The notes beneath the pieces were generated by a model that was not told the DNA's origin, made no database searches, and was given only the letters and a program-made list of their open reading frames with translations. A stretch of DNA of 64,000 nucleotides, taken from Nostoc edaphicum CCNP1411. Lineage in GTDB: Bacteria; Cyanobacteriota; Cyanobacteriia; Cyanobacteriales; Nostocaceae. Below are positions 38,680 to 47,824 of this stretch, piece after piece. How positions within the stretch are numbered: position 1 is the stretch's first letter; every line of letters begins with the position of its first letter. A program made the translations under genes and the position numbers. The stretch lies in assembly GCF_014023275.1 (NCBI RefSeq), contig NZ_CP054698.1:3038001-3102000 (forward strand). Direction: 5' to 3'.

Positions 38680-41600
38680 ATGTTTCAAAGTGTTTTAACT
38701 ATTTTTGGATCGAACTGGCTACCTTTTGGATTAGCACCGATAACTTTAGCGCAAGAAGTACTAACGCCAGAAGAAGCATCAGTTCTGTTTTCTGGGCCTA
38801 AATTTTTGGTAGCATTGCTGGCTGGTGTTGCGATGGCATTTGCCTTTCAATTGTTATTCACAAACTTTTCAGTCGCTATAGGAATTTCATCTTGGGAAAT
38901 CGACTCGGATTCTGATGATGAGTCAGAAAGTTTGGGTAGAACAATTCGGAAAGTTCAAGGTAAAGTTGGTGCTTGGGCATTAATAACCGCTAGTATTGCA
39001 TTATTTATTGCTTGTTTTTTAGCGGTAAAACTTAGCTTAATCGAAAGTGCATTTTTAGGAGCAATTATTGGTGTAGTAATCTGGTCAACCTATTTCTCAT
39101 TAGTAATTTGGTTGGGTTCCTCAGCAGTAGGTTCTTTAATTGGTTCTATTGCTAATACTGTCACTTCTGGTATCCAAGCTCTGATGGGGACAGCAACTGC
39201 TGGCGTTGGTGCTAATACTGCGAAAAAACAGTTAGTTTCTACCGCTGAAGATATTACAGCCGCAGTTCGCCGGGAATTAACTTCAGGTTTTGATTCTGAA
39301 GGGATTAGAAATACACTCCAAAGTTCTTTAGGTTCTCTGGAATTGCCAAAGCTGGATATCAAAGAAATTCGGAATCAATTTGACCAGCTTCTAAAAGATA
39401 CTGATTTGCAATCTGTTGCTAATAGTGATTTATTGCAAAATATCAACCGCCAAACTTTTGTTGATTTAATCAGCAGCCGTGCAGATTTATCTAAAGAAGA
39501 TGTCAATCGTATTGCTGACCAATTTGAAGGCGCTTGGCAACAAGCTTTGAATCGCAAAAATCCCACTGAGCAAGTAATTAATTTGCTCAAGTCTGCCACT
39601 CCTGAAGAACTCAATTCTGAGCAATTAGGTGAACGACTACAAGAACTGGTTACCGTTGGAGGTGGTAATGGGAATGGTGTAATCAAGCAAGCTATTCGAT
39701 ATGGTTTGAGCGCCGCTGCACCAGCAGTTATGGAACGGGTAAACCTTTCTAATATCGATGTGAATAAAATTACAACTCAGTTGCAAAAGCTGAAAGAAAA
39801 AGTTCAAGATGTTGATGTCGATCAAATCACCGAACAATTTCAAAAGTTTAGAGAGCAAGCATCTGAGCAAGTATCTGCAACATTGCCAATTTCACTTGAG
39901 AACACGATTAAGGCAGATGTAGAAGACTACATATTGCATTCATTTCCTTGGCACTTTAACCGAATTACCCTAGTAGATGAATTTAAAGAAGTCATCTATG
40001 ACGTAAATGCAGATCCGACCACTGTCAGACGGGAGTTGGAAGAAATAAATCAAGAATATTTTACCAACTTGCTGAAGCAGCGAGATGATCTCAGTGAAGC
40101 CAGAGTGAAAGAAATTTCCGATCAAATGGAAAGCGATCGCCTGGAAGTTTTAGAAACTGTTAAACAAGCCGAAACGCGAGAAAAAGGGCAAGATTTCCGC
40201 AGCCGGATCGAAGATTATCTGCGTTCGACGGGGAAAGAAGAACTAAATCCTGAAGGTATTGAACGGGACTTTAGAAAGTTGCTGGAAGATCCGGAAGCTG
40301 GGTTTGAAGATTTAAGTAGCCGCTTCGGACAATTTGACCGCGACACTTTTGTACAATTGCTTCAGCAACGTCAAGATATCAGCGAAGAGGAAGCTAATAA
40401 TATTGTTAGTCAACTCGAACGTAACCGCGATAATTTCTTGAATCGTGCTAGAGAATTGCAAGAACAAGCAAAAGCGAAAGCTGATGAACTGCGCCAAAGA
40501 GTTGAAGATTATCTGCGGAATACTAACAAAGACGAACTCAATCCTGAAGCTATCAAACGTGAGTTTAGAGTTTTGCTAGACGATCCACAAGCTGGAATTA
40601 GCCTTTTACGATCGCGCCTATCGCAATTTGACCGCGATACTTTTGTCCAATTACTCAGTCAGCGTCAAGATTTGAGCGAAGAACAGGTAAACCAAGTTCT
40701 CGATCAGCTCGAAGCAGTCCGAGATAGTATTTTGCAAGTACCGCAACAAGCGAAAGAACAGTACGAAAAAACGACAAAAGCGATCGCAGAATATCTCCGC
40801 AATACCAACTTGGAAGAACTTGATCCAGAAGGTATTAGAGCCGATTTGGAAAAATTACTCAATGATCCCAAAGCCGGAGCCTTAGCTTTGCGCGATCGCT
40901 TATCTCACGTTGATCGAGAAACCTTAGTTAAACTCGTAAGTCAACGGGGAGACTTGAGCCAAGAGCAAGTTAATCAGATCATTGATCGCGCTCAAGATGC
41001 GATTGGTGACATTGTGAGAGCGCCAAGACGTTTAGCCAAGCGTACTGCTCAACAAGCTTTAGATTTTGAAGGTAATCTTGAAGAATATCTGCGTAATACC
41101 AACAAAGACGAGCTAAATCCCGAAGGAATCAAACGCGATTTGCAATTGCTGCTGTCTTCTCCCCGTGCTGGAATTGGGAATTTAAGCGATCGCGCCTCGA
41201 AATTTGACCGTTCGACAATTGTGGCGCTGTTATCCCAACGAGAGGATATCTCAGAAGAGGAAGCTAACCGAATTGTGGATCAAATTGACTCGGTTCGCAG
41301 TTCCATTGTCGAACAATTTCAGCAGATTCAGCAGAGAGTGCAATCATTGCTGGATGGAGTTTTTGCCAAAGTTCGTAACTATCTCAACTCCCTGGATCGT
41401 TCAGAACTCAACTATGAAGGGATTAAGCAAGACTTTGCGAAAGTGTTCGACGATCCGCAAGCCGGATTTGAAGCATTGCGCGATCGCCTCAGTCAATTTG
41501 ATCGTGACACCTTAGTTGCTGTGATCAGTTCTCGTGAGGATATTTCGGAAGCCGATGCTAACCGGATCATCAACCAAATAGAAGCGGCGCGGGATGGCGT

Positions 41601-41802
41601 ACTGCAACGAGCCGAACGCATCCAAAAAGAAACCCAAAAACGCTTGAAAGCAATCCAAGAGCAAGCTAAAAAGCAAGCTGAAGAAACCAAAAAAACCGTT
41701 GCAAACGCTGCTTGGTGGATATTTGGGACAGCGATCACTTCCCTCGCAGCCAGTGCGATCGCAGGTGCGATCGCTGTGACTGGGATAACTCTACCTGGCT
41801 GA
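38680..41802 (+). CDS. large membrane protein with six to seven ~96-residue repeats
   Basis: 1040 residues, not a recognised family. The N-terminal part has about three membrane helices (about 43-70, 98-120, 123-146). A long hydrophilic body (about 190-1000) follows, and one hydrophobic C-terminal segment (about 1012-1034, WWIFGTAITSLAASAIAGAI). The body repeats a unit opening with DYLRNTNKDELNPEGIKRD, then LLxDPxAG, then LSQFDRDTFVQLLSQRQDLS and EEExNRIVDQIE. Conserved Tyr residues at 417, 513, 611, 705, 803 and 901 mark periods of 94-98 residues, with a degenerate copy near 200-300. Helical linkers are Gln/Lys/Glu-rich. The shape suggests an elastic membrane-tethered scaffold. The function is unknown. 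Confidence 0.85.
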   Translation: MFQSVLTIFGSNWLPFGLAPITLAQEVLTPEEASVLFSGPKFLVALLAGVAMAFAFQLLFTNFSVAIGISSWEIDSDSDDESESLGRTIRKVQGKVGAWALITASIALFIACFLAVKLSLIESAFLGAIIGVVIWSTYFSLVIWLGSSAVGSLIGSIANTVTSGIQALMGTATAGVGANTAKKQLVSTAEDITAAVRRELTSGFDSEGIRNTLQSSLGSLELPKLDIKEIRNQFDQLLKDTDLQSVANSDLLQNINRQTFVDLISSRADLSKEDVNRIADQFEGAWQQALNRKNPTEQVINLLKSATPEELNSEQLGERLQELVTVGGGNGNGVIKQAIRYGLSAAAPAVMERVNLSNIDVNKITTQLQKLKEKVQDVDVDQITEQFQKFREQASEQVSATLPISLENTIKADVEDYILHSFPWHFNRITLVDEFKEVIYDVNADPTTVRRELEEINQEYFTNLLKQRDDLSEARVKEISDQMESDRLEVLETVKQAETREKGQDFRSRIEDYLRSTGKEELNPEGIERDFRKLLEDPEAGFEDLSSRFGQFDRDTFVQLLQQRQDISEEEANNIVSQLERNRDNFLNRARELQEQAKAKADELRQRVEDYLRNTNKDELNPEAIKREFRVLLDDPQAGISLLRSRLSQFDRDTFVQLLSQRQDLSEEQVNQVLDQLEAVRDSILQVPQQAKEQYEKTTKAIAEYLRNTNLEELDPEGIRADLEKLLNDPKAGALALRDRLSHVDRETLVKLVSQRGDLSQEQVNQIIDRAQDAIGDIVRAPRRLAKRTAQQALDFEGNLEEYLRNTNKDELNPEGIKRDLQLLLSSPRAGIGNLSDRASKFDRSTIVALLSQREDISEEEANRIVDQIDSVRSSIVEQFQQIQQRVQSLLDGVFAKVRNYLNSLDRSELNYEGIKQDFAKVFDDPQAGFEALRDRLSQFDRDTLVAVISSREDISEADANRIINQIEAARDGVLQRAERIQKETQKRLKAIQEQAKKQAEETKKTVANAAWWIFGTAITSLAASAIAGAIAVTGITLPG

Positions 41803-41839
41803 AATATCTCCGTTAACGGGAATTTTTAAGAAATACAGA

Positions 41840-41877
41840 GTGGTATTCAGTTTTTACAAATGAATACCACTTTTTTT
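41840..41877 (+). terminator. rho-independent terminator
   Basis: A perfect 10-bp stem (GTGGTATTCA at 41840-41849, TGAATACCAC at 41861-41870) with an 11-base loop and seven T follows the 1040-residue gene. Confidence 0.88.
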
Positions 41878-41910
41878 ATAAGTGGCTAGCTGTGACTTTC
41901 AGCACCTATT

Positions 41911-41989
41911 GATCCCCCCTACTAGCCCCCCTTAAAAAGGGGGGAAAACTTCTTAAAGTCCCCCTTTTTAAGGGGGATTTAGGGGGATC
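41911..41989. repeat. GATCCCCC...GGGGGATC palindromic intergenic repeat
   Basis: A 79-bp element with nested inverted repeats: outer GATCCCCC / GGGGGATC, and inner CCCCCTTAAAAAGGGGG and CCCCCTTTTTAAGGGGG. It resembles MITE-like elements common in Nostoc-type genomes. Confidence 0.8.
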
Positions 41990-42327
41990 TAAAACTTTTC
42001 GCTACCAACAACAGGACTTTTCAAACAATCTCTAAGTAAGGTTTAGTCTAAACCCTAGTGGTCAAAACAGGTAAAAAACTGTGTCAAAGCCAGATTGAAC
42101 ACCTTATTTCACTCTTTAACTCAACATACATACACTTTCCACAAGTTGTTACAAATGATAATTTATGCTGCAATAAAGAAAACATATCTGGAATCGGCGC
42201 ACCTCTTAAGGAAGAACTATAAAAATAACAACCGCCGTAAAATTTAGATCCTCTCGTCATCAAATAGTTTTAACTATATAGGACAGGACTCCTATTTGAT
42301 TTTTAAATAAAACTCAGTACACATCTA

Positions 42328-42453
42328 TTCCCTTCTTTCCTATTTCCCATTCCCTATTCTCTATTCTCTATTCCCTATTCCCTTCTTTCCTATTTCCCAT
42401 TCCCTATTCCCTATTCCCTATTCCCTATTCCCTGTTCCCTGTTCCCTGTTCAC
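42328..42453. repeat. TTCCCTA heptamer tandem array
   Basis: About 18 degenerate copies of TTCCCTA/TTCCCTG. A sub-block TTCCCTTCTTTCCTATTTCC occurs twice, 50 bp apart, which shows local duplication within the array. It lies just upstream of the hybrid kinase gene. Confidence 0.85.
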
Positions 42454-42478
42454 TCCCTACGCAAGTAGCATATTACAG

Positions 42479-45115
42479 ATGAACAATGATGAATTTAATT
42501 TAGTGTGCCACCTCACAGAGTGTAAGCAAGCAGAGGAGGCATTACAACAGCAAATTCAATGGCAGCGACTGGTGATGGCAATTGCCCAGCGCATCCGCCA
42601 GAGTTTGAATTTGGATAATGTTCTCAATACCACCGTCACTGAAGTACGTCAGTTTTTACAAGTAGATCGAGTGTTCATGTATCAGTTTGAACCAGACTAC
42701 AGCGGAGTGGTAGTAGTGGAGTCTGTTGATGAAAATTGGATTTCGGCTCTGCATACCCAAGTCAAAGACAGTTATTTCATGGAAACTCACGGGGAGGAGT
42801 ACACACAGGGGCGCATTCAAGCTGTCGCAGATATTTATACAGCAGGTCTGACTGAATGCCACTACAATTTACTTACTCAGTTTCAGGTCAGGGCAAACTT
42901 GGCAGTCCCCATCTTACAAGGAAAAAAATTGTGGGGATTATTAGTTGCAAATCAGTGTGCAGCACCCCGCCAGTGGCAGACGTGGGAAATCGATCTACTC
43001 AAACAATTGGCAATGCAGGTGGGCATTGCCATCCAGCAATCTCAACTGTACGAGCAGGTACAAACTGAACTGGTTGAACGCAAGCGGGTAGAATCGGGTT
43101 TAAGAGCACGCGTGCGCCAGCAAGCAGCTGTGGCTAAACTTGGTCAATTAGCTCTAGCGAATATAGACCTTTCCGCATTAATGGACGAAGCAGTTATCCT
43201 GATTACTCAAAGCCTTGAGGTAGAGTACAGTAAAGTTTTAGAACTGCTTCCGGATGAGAACAGCTTATTGTTGCGATCGGGATTCGGTTGGCAGTCAGGG
43301 CTAGTGGGAAATTTTAAATTAGAATTAGGTGCAGGGAATCAGACTCAGGCTTCTTATACACTACTTTCCCATGAGCCAGTAATTGTTTGCGACCTTAGCA
43401 AAGAAACGCGATTTCAAGGGCCACCTTTATTGATTAACCACTCGGTAATTAGTGGGATTAGCGTCATCATTCAGGGACAAAAACAACCTCTTGGTGTCTT
43501 AGGCGCACACACAACTAGACATCGGGAGTTTACCCAAAATGATATTCACTTTTTGCAAGCGATCGCTAACATATTAGCTACAACCATTGAGCGCAAGTGG
43601 GCAGAACAGAAAATTCGCGAACAAGCAGCTTTATTAGATATTGCTTCTGATGCGATCATTGTGCGCAACTTCCAAAACCAAATCTTATTCTGGAATCAAG
43701 GTGCAGAACGTCTGTATGGTTGGGAAGCTCACGAGGCTCTCGGAAAGAACCTGGAGAAGTTGCTATGCAAAGAAAGCTCACAGCAATTACAAGCGGCCTT
43801 AACAAATGTTACTGACTATGGATTATGGCAAGGTGAGTTACATAAAGTAACAAAGTGCGGCAAAGAAATTATCGTGGAAAGCCGATGGACACTGATGCGT
43901 GATGAAGCAGAACAACCTAAATCCATCCTCTCCGTTGACACCGATATCACCGAGAAAAAACAACTCCTGGCCCAATTTCTCCGTGCCCAACGCTTAGAGA
44001 GCCTTGGCACATTGGCAAGTGGTATTGCTCACGACCTCAACAATATCTTGACGCCCATTCTCTCCTCAGTGGAAATGTTAGCGCTCAAACTTCCCAATCT
44101 AGATGCACGTAATCACCAACTATTGAAGCTGCTCGAACATAACTCTAAACGTGCGGCGGATTTGGTCAAACAAATTCTGACTTTTTCTCGTAGGTCTGAA
44201 GGCAGTGGTATTTCTTTACAAATAGAACATCTACTATTAGAAATTAATCAAATTGTCAAAAGCACATTTCCCAAATCTATCGCAATTATCAATAATCTGC
44301 CTAGATATCAACTCTGGACTATCTTGGCAGATCCTACTCAAATTCATCAGGTGTTAATGAATTTGTGCGTCAACGCTCGTGATGCCATGCCCAAGGGTGG
44401 CACTTTATCTATATCTGCGGAGAATTTATTCGTCGATCAAAACTTTGCCAAAATGAATCTAAATGCTCAGGTAGGGCCATATATAGTCATAACTATTTCA
44501 GATACAGGATTTGGGATTCCGCCACTAATTTTGGAGCGAATTTTTGAACCCTTTTTCACAACCAAAGAGCCAGGGAAAGGCACTGGCTTAGGTTTGTCAA
44601 CTGTGATTGGGATTGTCAAAAACCACAATGGTTTTGTGAAAGTGTCTAGTGAGGTAGGTAAAGGTTCCCAATTTGAAGTGTACTTACCAGCCATAAACAA
44701 AACTACAAAGCAGCAACCAGAGAAATTGGAATTGCCCAACGGCAACGGAGAATTGATTCTAGTTGTAGATGATGAAGCCGCTATTCTAGAGATTAGTAAA
44801 ACTTTGCTAGAAGACCACAACTACAAAACTCTGACAGCTATTAACGGCATTGAGGCAATCTCATTGTACGCCCAGCATAAAAGTAAAATCAGCATGGTGT
44901 TGATGGATATGATGATGCCATCAATGGATGGATTGACTGCCATTGACATAATGCAACAAATGAATCCACAAGTCAAGATTATGGGTATCAGTGGCACTGT
45001 GACTGAGAGTCAGATGGTTGAAGCCGCTAACGCTGGCGTCAATATATTTTTAAGGAAGCCTTACACTTTCCATCAATTATTACACGCTATTAACGACTTC
45101 TTGAGCCAGCCATAA
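42479..45115 (+). CDS. hybrid histidine kinase with cyanobacteriochrome-type GAF
   Basis: 878 residues, soluble. GAF1 (about 35-190) carries Cys127-His128 in AGLTECHYNLL, the Cys-His pair that anchors a bilin in cyanobacteriochromes, followed by FQVRANLAVPIL, LWGLLVANQC and WEIDLLKQLA. The DXCF position reads DSYF, so a second Cys is absent. GAF2 (about 225-378) has no such Cys motif. A PAS domain (about 388-500) follows, then HisKA with His518 (SGIAHDLNNILTP), HATPase_c (NLCVNARDAMPKGG, DTGFGIP, GKGTGLGLSTV) and a C-terminal receiver with Asp810 (MVLMDMMMPSMDG). It probably senses light or a GAF ligand and phosphorylates its own receiver. Confidence 0.93.
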   Translation: MNNDEFNLVCHLTECKQAEEALQQQIQWQRLVMAIAQRIRQSLNLDNVLNTTVTEVRQFLQVDRVFMYQFEPDYSGVVVVESVDENWISALHTQVKDSYFMETHGEEYTQGRIQAVADIYTAGLTECHYNLLTQFQVRANLAVPILQGKKLWGLLVANQCAAPRQWQTWEIDLLKQLAMQVGIAIQQSQLYEQVQTELVERKRVESGLRARVRQQAAVAKLGQLALANIDLSALMDEAVILITQSLEVEYSKVLELLPDENSLLLRSGFGWQSGLVGNFKLELGAGNQTQASYTLLSHEPVIVCDLSKETRFQGPPLLINHSVISGISVIIQGQKQPLGVLGAHTTRHREFTQNDIHFLQAIANILATTIERKWAEQKIREQAALLDIASDAIIVRNFQNQILFWNQGAERLYGWEAHEALGKNLEKLLCKESSQQLQAALTNVTDYGLWQGELHKVTKCGKEIIVESRWTLMRDEAEQPKSILSVDTDITEKKQLLAQFLRAQRLESLGTLASGIAHDLNNILTPILSSVEMLALKLPNLDARNHQLLKLLEHNSKRAADLVKQILTFSRRSEGSGISLQIEHLLLEINQIVKSTFPKSIAIINNLPRYQLWTILADPTQIHQVLMNLCVNARDAMPKGGTLSISAENLFVDQNFAKMNLNAQVGPYIVITISDTGFGIPPLILERIFEPFFTTKEPGKGTGLGLSTVIGIVKNHNGFVKVSSEVGKGSQFEVYLPAINKTTKQQPEKLELPNGNGELILVVDDEAAILEISKTLLEDHNYKTLTAINGIEAISLYAQHKSKISMVLMDMMMPSMDGLTAIDIMQQMNPQVKIMGISGTVTESQMVEAANAGVNIFLRKPYTFHQLLHAINDFLSQP

Positions 45116-45864
45116 TCTCAGGGAAAATCGCCGAGAAAAATTTAATTTACTTCTTACTTGTTAAGCTTTTTCAGAAAAGTCACACGTGCATCATCATATA
45201 TGATAAATGTGACTTAAATTACATAAATTAATTGTTTGTAAGCAATAGTACTGCTACTTACAGGTAGCTTAACTCACCTAATGGAGATACTTTTAAACAC
45301 TATCTGACAACAAACACGGTGAAACACCATGCTTCTTTTATATCGAACTACAGGTGTCGTAATATACATAATTTATTATAAATATTGATATTTTGGCGAT
45401 CGCAAAAGAACGCGACAAATAGACCATTTGTAGAGACGCGATGAATCGCGTCTTTACCCAAGGACGTGTTGCAATCATTAATTGAATTGGTATTAGTAAG
45501 TTTTTCTGATAAATAAAACAAAGTACCCTGAGGGGTACTATCACGACCTTGTGATTTGGATATAAATTAAAAACATCAAAGACACCTAAAGTTAAATCCG
45601 AGTAAATCTGCTTCTTACCTAGCAGCCTGGTCTTGGAAGTGAAGACATCAGGCACAAGGATAAAACATGATTGCTGGCACAATTTTTAATGCCAATATCA
45701 TCGATATATGCAGTATTTCTCAAATCTTTAGAATTGACGGTAAAGACCTGCTTAAGTCAGGTCTGGTTCAAATGTCTATTCATTTATCTTACTCCTTTCC
45801 TAGCGAGGAAATGACGAGATAATTTCTTAACTTTTACTTTTCGAAACTATCAGAGGAACTCATT
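45116..45864. other. non-coding region with several hairpins
   Basis: Contains AGACGCGAT-GA-ATCGCGTCT (45434-45453), a dispersed palindrome, and AGACCTG-CTTAAGT-CAGGTCT (45744-45764) about 100 bp before the RTX gene. A 114-codon minus-strand frame crosses the first palindrome and is not credible. The RTX leader has AGAGGAACTC before the ATG. Confidence 0.55.
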
Positions 45865-47574
45865 ATGGCAACTATTAACGGTAGCAATTTCAATGACAAC
45901 AATACCTTCAACGGTGTACCATTTGCCTTTCGCCCTGCCCTGAACGGTATCGTCGATCCAGTTTTTGTTTTTCCAGGTCTTTTAATCCCCGATGCTGCTG
46001 ATACCATCAACGGACTGAACGGTAACGACATTATTAACGCTCTTGGTACCAACGATACCCTCAATGGTGGTGCTGGCAATGATACACTCAATGGGGGTGC
46101 TGGAAATGATAGCCTCGATGGGGGTAGTGGCAATGATAGCCTCAATGGGGGCGCAGGCAATGACATCTTCAAAGGCAGTCAAGGTAACGACAACATTGAT
46201 GGTGGAGATGGCTTTGATACCGCCGACTACAGTCAACTAGGTCAAAGCATTACCTTGTCAGGTATTGGAACCATTCAAAAAGCTGGAGGATTGGGGCAAG
46301 ACCAACTCTTTAAAGTCGAAAAGATTATTGCTAATGCTAATGTTGCCAACAATACCATAGATGCATCCCAATCTTTGCCTGGAGTATCTATCACCGTTAA
46401 CCTGCAAAATCAAAGTTTGACTGCCAATAACGTTCCTTTTTTGGGAGCATTGCCATTTACTGTAGTCAACTTTGATAATGTCATTGGTACAAATGCAAAT
46501 GACAGCATTACTGGCGACAACCAAAATAACCAACTATCTGGTGGTGGTGGTAACGATACCATTAATGGTGGTGTTGGGGTAGACTCAACCAACGGCGGCA
46601 GTGGCAACGATCGCATCATTGATACCGACTTTGTGAACTTCGATGTTCATAATGGCGGAACTGGTGTAGACACAATCGATTATTCCGGTGTCACCTTCGG
46701 TTCCGGGGTGACAATCAACCTGGCAACAGGCTTAACCTCTGTCCTTAATGGCAATACTGAAACCATCCTTAACTTCGAGAATGTTGAGGGTAGCCAAGGC
46801 GGTGAAACAATTATTGGCTCCTCTGGCAATAACGTTCTCAATGGTAATGGTGGCAACGATACCATTAATGGTGGTGCTGGGGTAGACTCAACCAACGGCG
46901 GCAGTGGCAACGATCGCATCATTGATACCGACTTTGTAACCTTTGATGTCCATAATGGTGGAACTGGCGTTGACACCATTGATTATTCAGGTGTCTCCTT
47001 CGGTTCCGGGGTGACAATCAACTTGGCAACAGGCTTAACCTCTGTCCTTAATGGCAATACTGAAACCATCCTTAACTTCGAGAATGCTGAGGGTAGCCAA
47101 GGCGGTGAAACAATCATTGGCTCCTCTGCTAATAACGTCCTTAACGGCAATGGTGGCAACGATACCATTAATGGTGGATCGGGCAACGACACCATTAACG
47201 GTGGATCAGGCAACGATGCGATCGTTGGCGGTAGTGGAACCGATCGCCTAACTGGAGGATTGGGTAACGATATTTTCGATTTCAACTCACTTTTTGACAG
47301 TCAACCTGGTTTAGCGCGGGATGTGATCACTGACTTCGCTGGAAACGGTATCTTTGCAGGCGATCAAATCGATCTATCTACCATTGATGCTAACTCTATT
47401 GCTGGCGGCAACCAAGCCTTCACTTTCATTGGGGCTGGCGCATTCTCCGCAGTCGGTCAAGTCCGTTATTCAGGAGGTATTCTTCAAGCTAACACCAATT
47501 TCGATTTTGCCGCCGAGTTTGAGGTTCAACTCGCAGGAGCACCAGGACTAGTAGCAAGCGACATTATTCTTTAA
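45865..47574 (+). CDS. RTX-type calcium-binding secreted protein
   Basis: 569 residues without a classical signal peptide, as expected for type I (ABC) secretion. Several blocks of GGxGxDxxx nonapeptides (GNDTLNGGAGNDTLNGGAGN near residue 70 and again near 430-455) bind calcium in beta-rolls. A 101-residue unit (VDSTNGGSGNDRIIDTDFV ... SGVTINLATGLTSVLNGNTE) is present twice in tandem. The C-terminal ~110 residues (RLTGGLGNDIFDFNSLFDSQ, ARDVITDFAGNGIFAGDQID) match serralysin-type C-terminal secretion domains. No protease domain is present, so it may be a surface or matrix protein. No type I exporter genes are in the window. Confidence 0.9.
   Translation: MATINGSNFNDNNTFNGVPFAFRPALNGIVDPVFVFPGLLIPDAADTINGLNGNDIINALGTNDTLNGGAGNDTLNGGAGNDSLDGGSGNDSLNGGAGNDIFKGSQGNDNIDGGDGFDTADYSQLGQSITLSGIGTIQKAGGLGQDQLFKVEKIIANANVANNTIDASQSLPGVSITVNLQNQSLTANNVPFLGALPFTVVNFDNVIGTNANDSITGDNQNNQLSGGGGNDTINGGVGVDSTNGGSGNDRIIDTDFVNFDVHNGGTGVDTIDYSGVTFGSGVTINLATGLTSVLNGNTETILNFENVEGSQGGETIIGSSGNNVLNGNGGNDTINGGAGVDSTNGGSGNDRIIDTDFVTFDVHNGGTGVDTIDYSGVSFGSGVTINLATGLTSVLNGNTETILNFENAEGSQGGETIIGSSANNVLNGNGGNDTINGGSGNDTINGGSGNDAIVGGSGTDRLTGGLGNDIFDFNSLFDSQPGLARDVITDFAGNGIFAGDQIDLSTIDANSIAGGNQAFTFIGAGAFSAVGQVRYSGGILQANTNFDFAAEFEVQLAGAPGLVASDIIL
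46552..47157 (+). repeat. 303-bp tandem duplication inside the RTX gene
   Basis: The unit starting AACGATACCATTAATGGTGG recurs at 46552 and 46855, and its start recurs at 47158, giving an exact 303-bp (101-codon) period with few substitutions. It reflects recent in-frame duplication. Confidence 0.9.
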
Positions 47575-47824
47575 TTAATGAGTGAACAACCGGGGTCTAA
47601 TATCAAGTTAGATTAATCATCCTAATTCCCGCTAGAAACCCACCCCGCTAAAGCTCTACTTGCTTTTACACCCCTACCCCACCTGATCGGGGAGGGGTAT
47701 TTTTATAATTGTTGTATTTATCACTAACGTTAATGCTTGCTCATGCTCGATCGCGCCGCGTATGCATGAGAAAATCAGATAATACAATCGCAATAGTTGC
47801 GATGATGCCAGGGAAGGAAAAAAA

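Noticed and set aside
39090..39362. Minus-strand frames inside the 1040-residue gene and similar frames opposite the RTX and kinase genes
   Set aside because: They are shadows of biased coding sequence and show no independent protein features.
42328..42453. Possible CRISPR array
   Set aside because: The units are contiguous 7-mers without spacers; it is a tandem heptamer repeat. No direct repeat-spacer pattern was seen anywhere.
45338..45682. 114-codon minus-strand open frame before the RTX gene
   Set aside because: It runs through a dispersed palindromic repeat, has no domain-like pattern and no ribosome-binding site; treated as chance.
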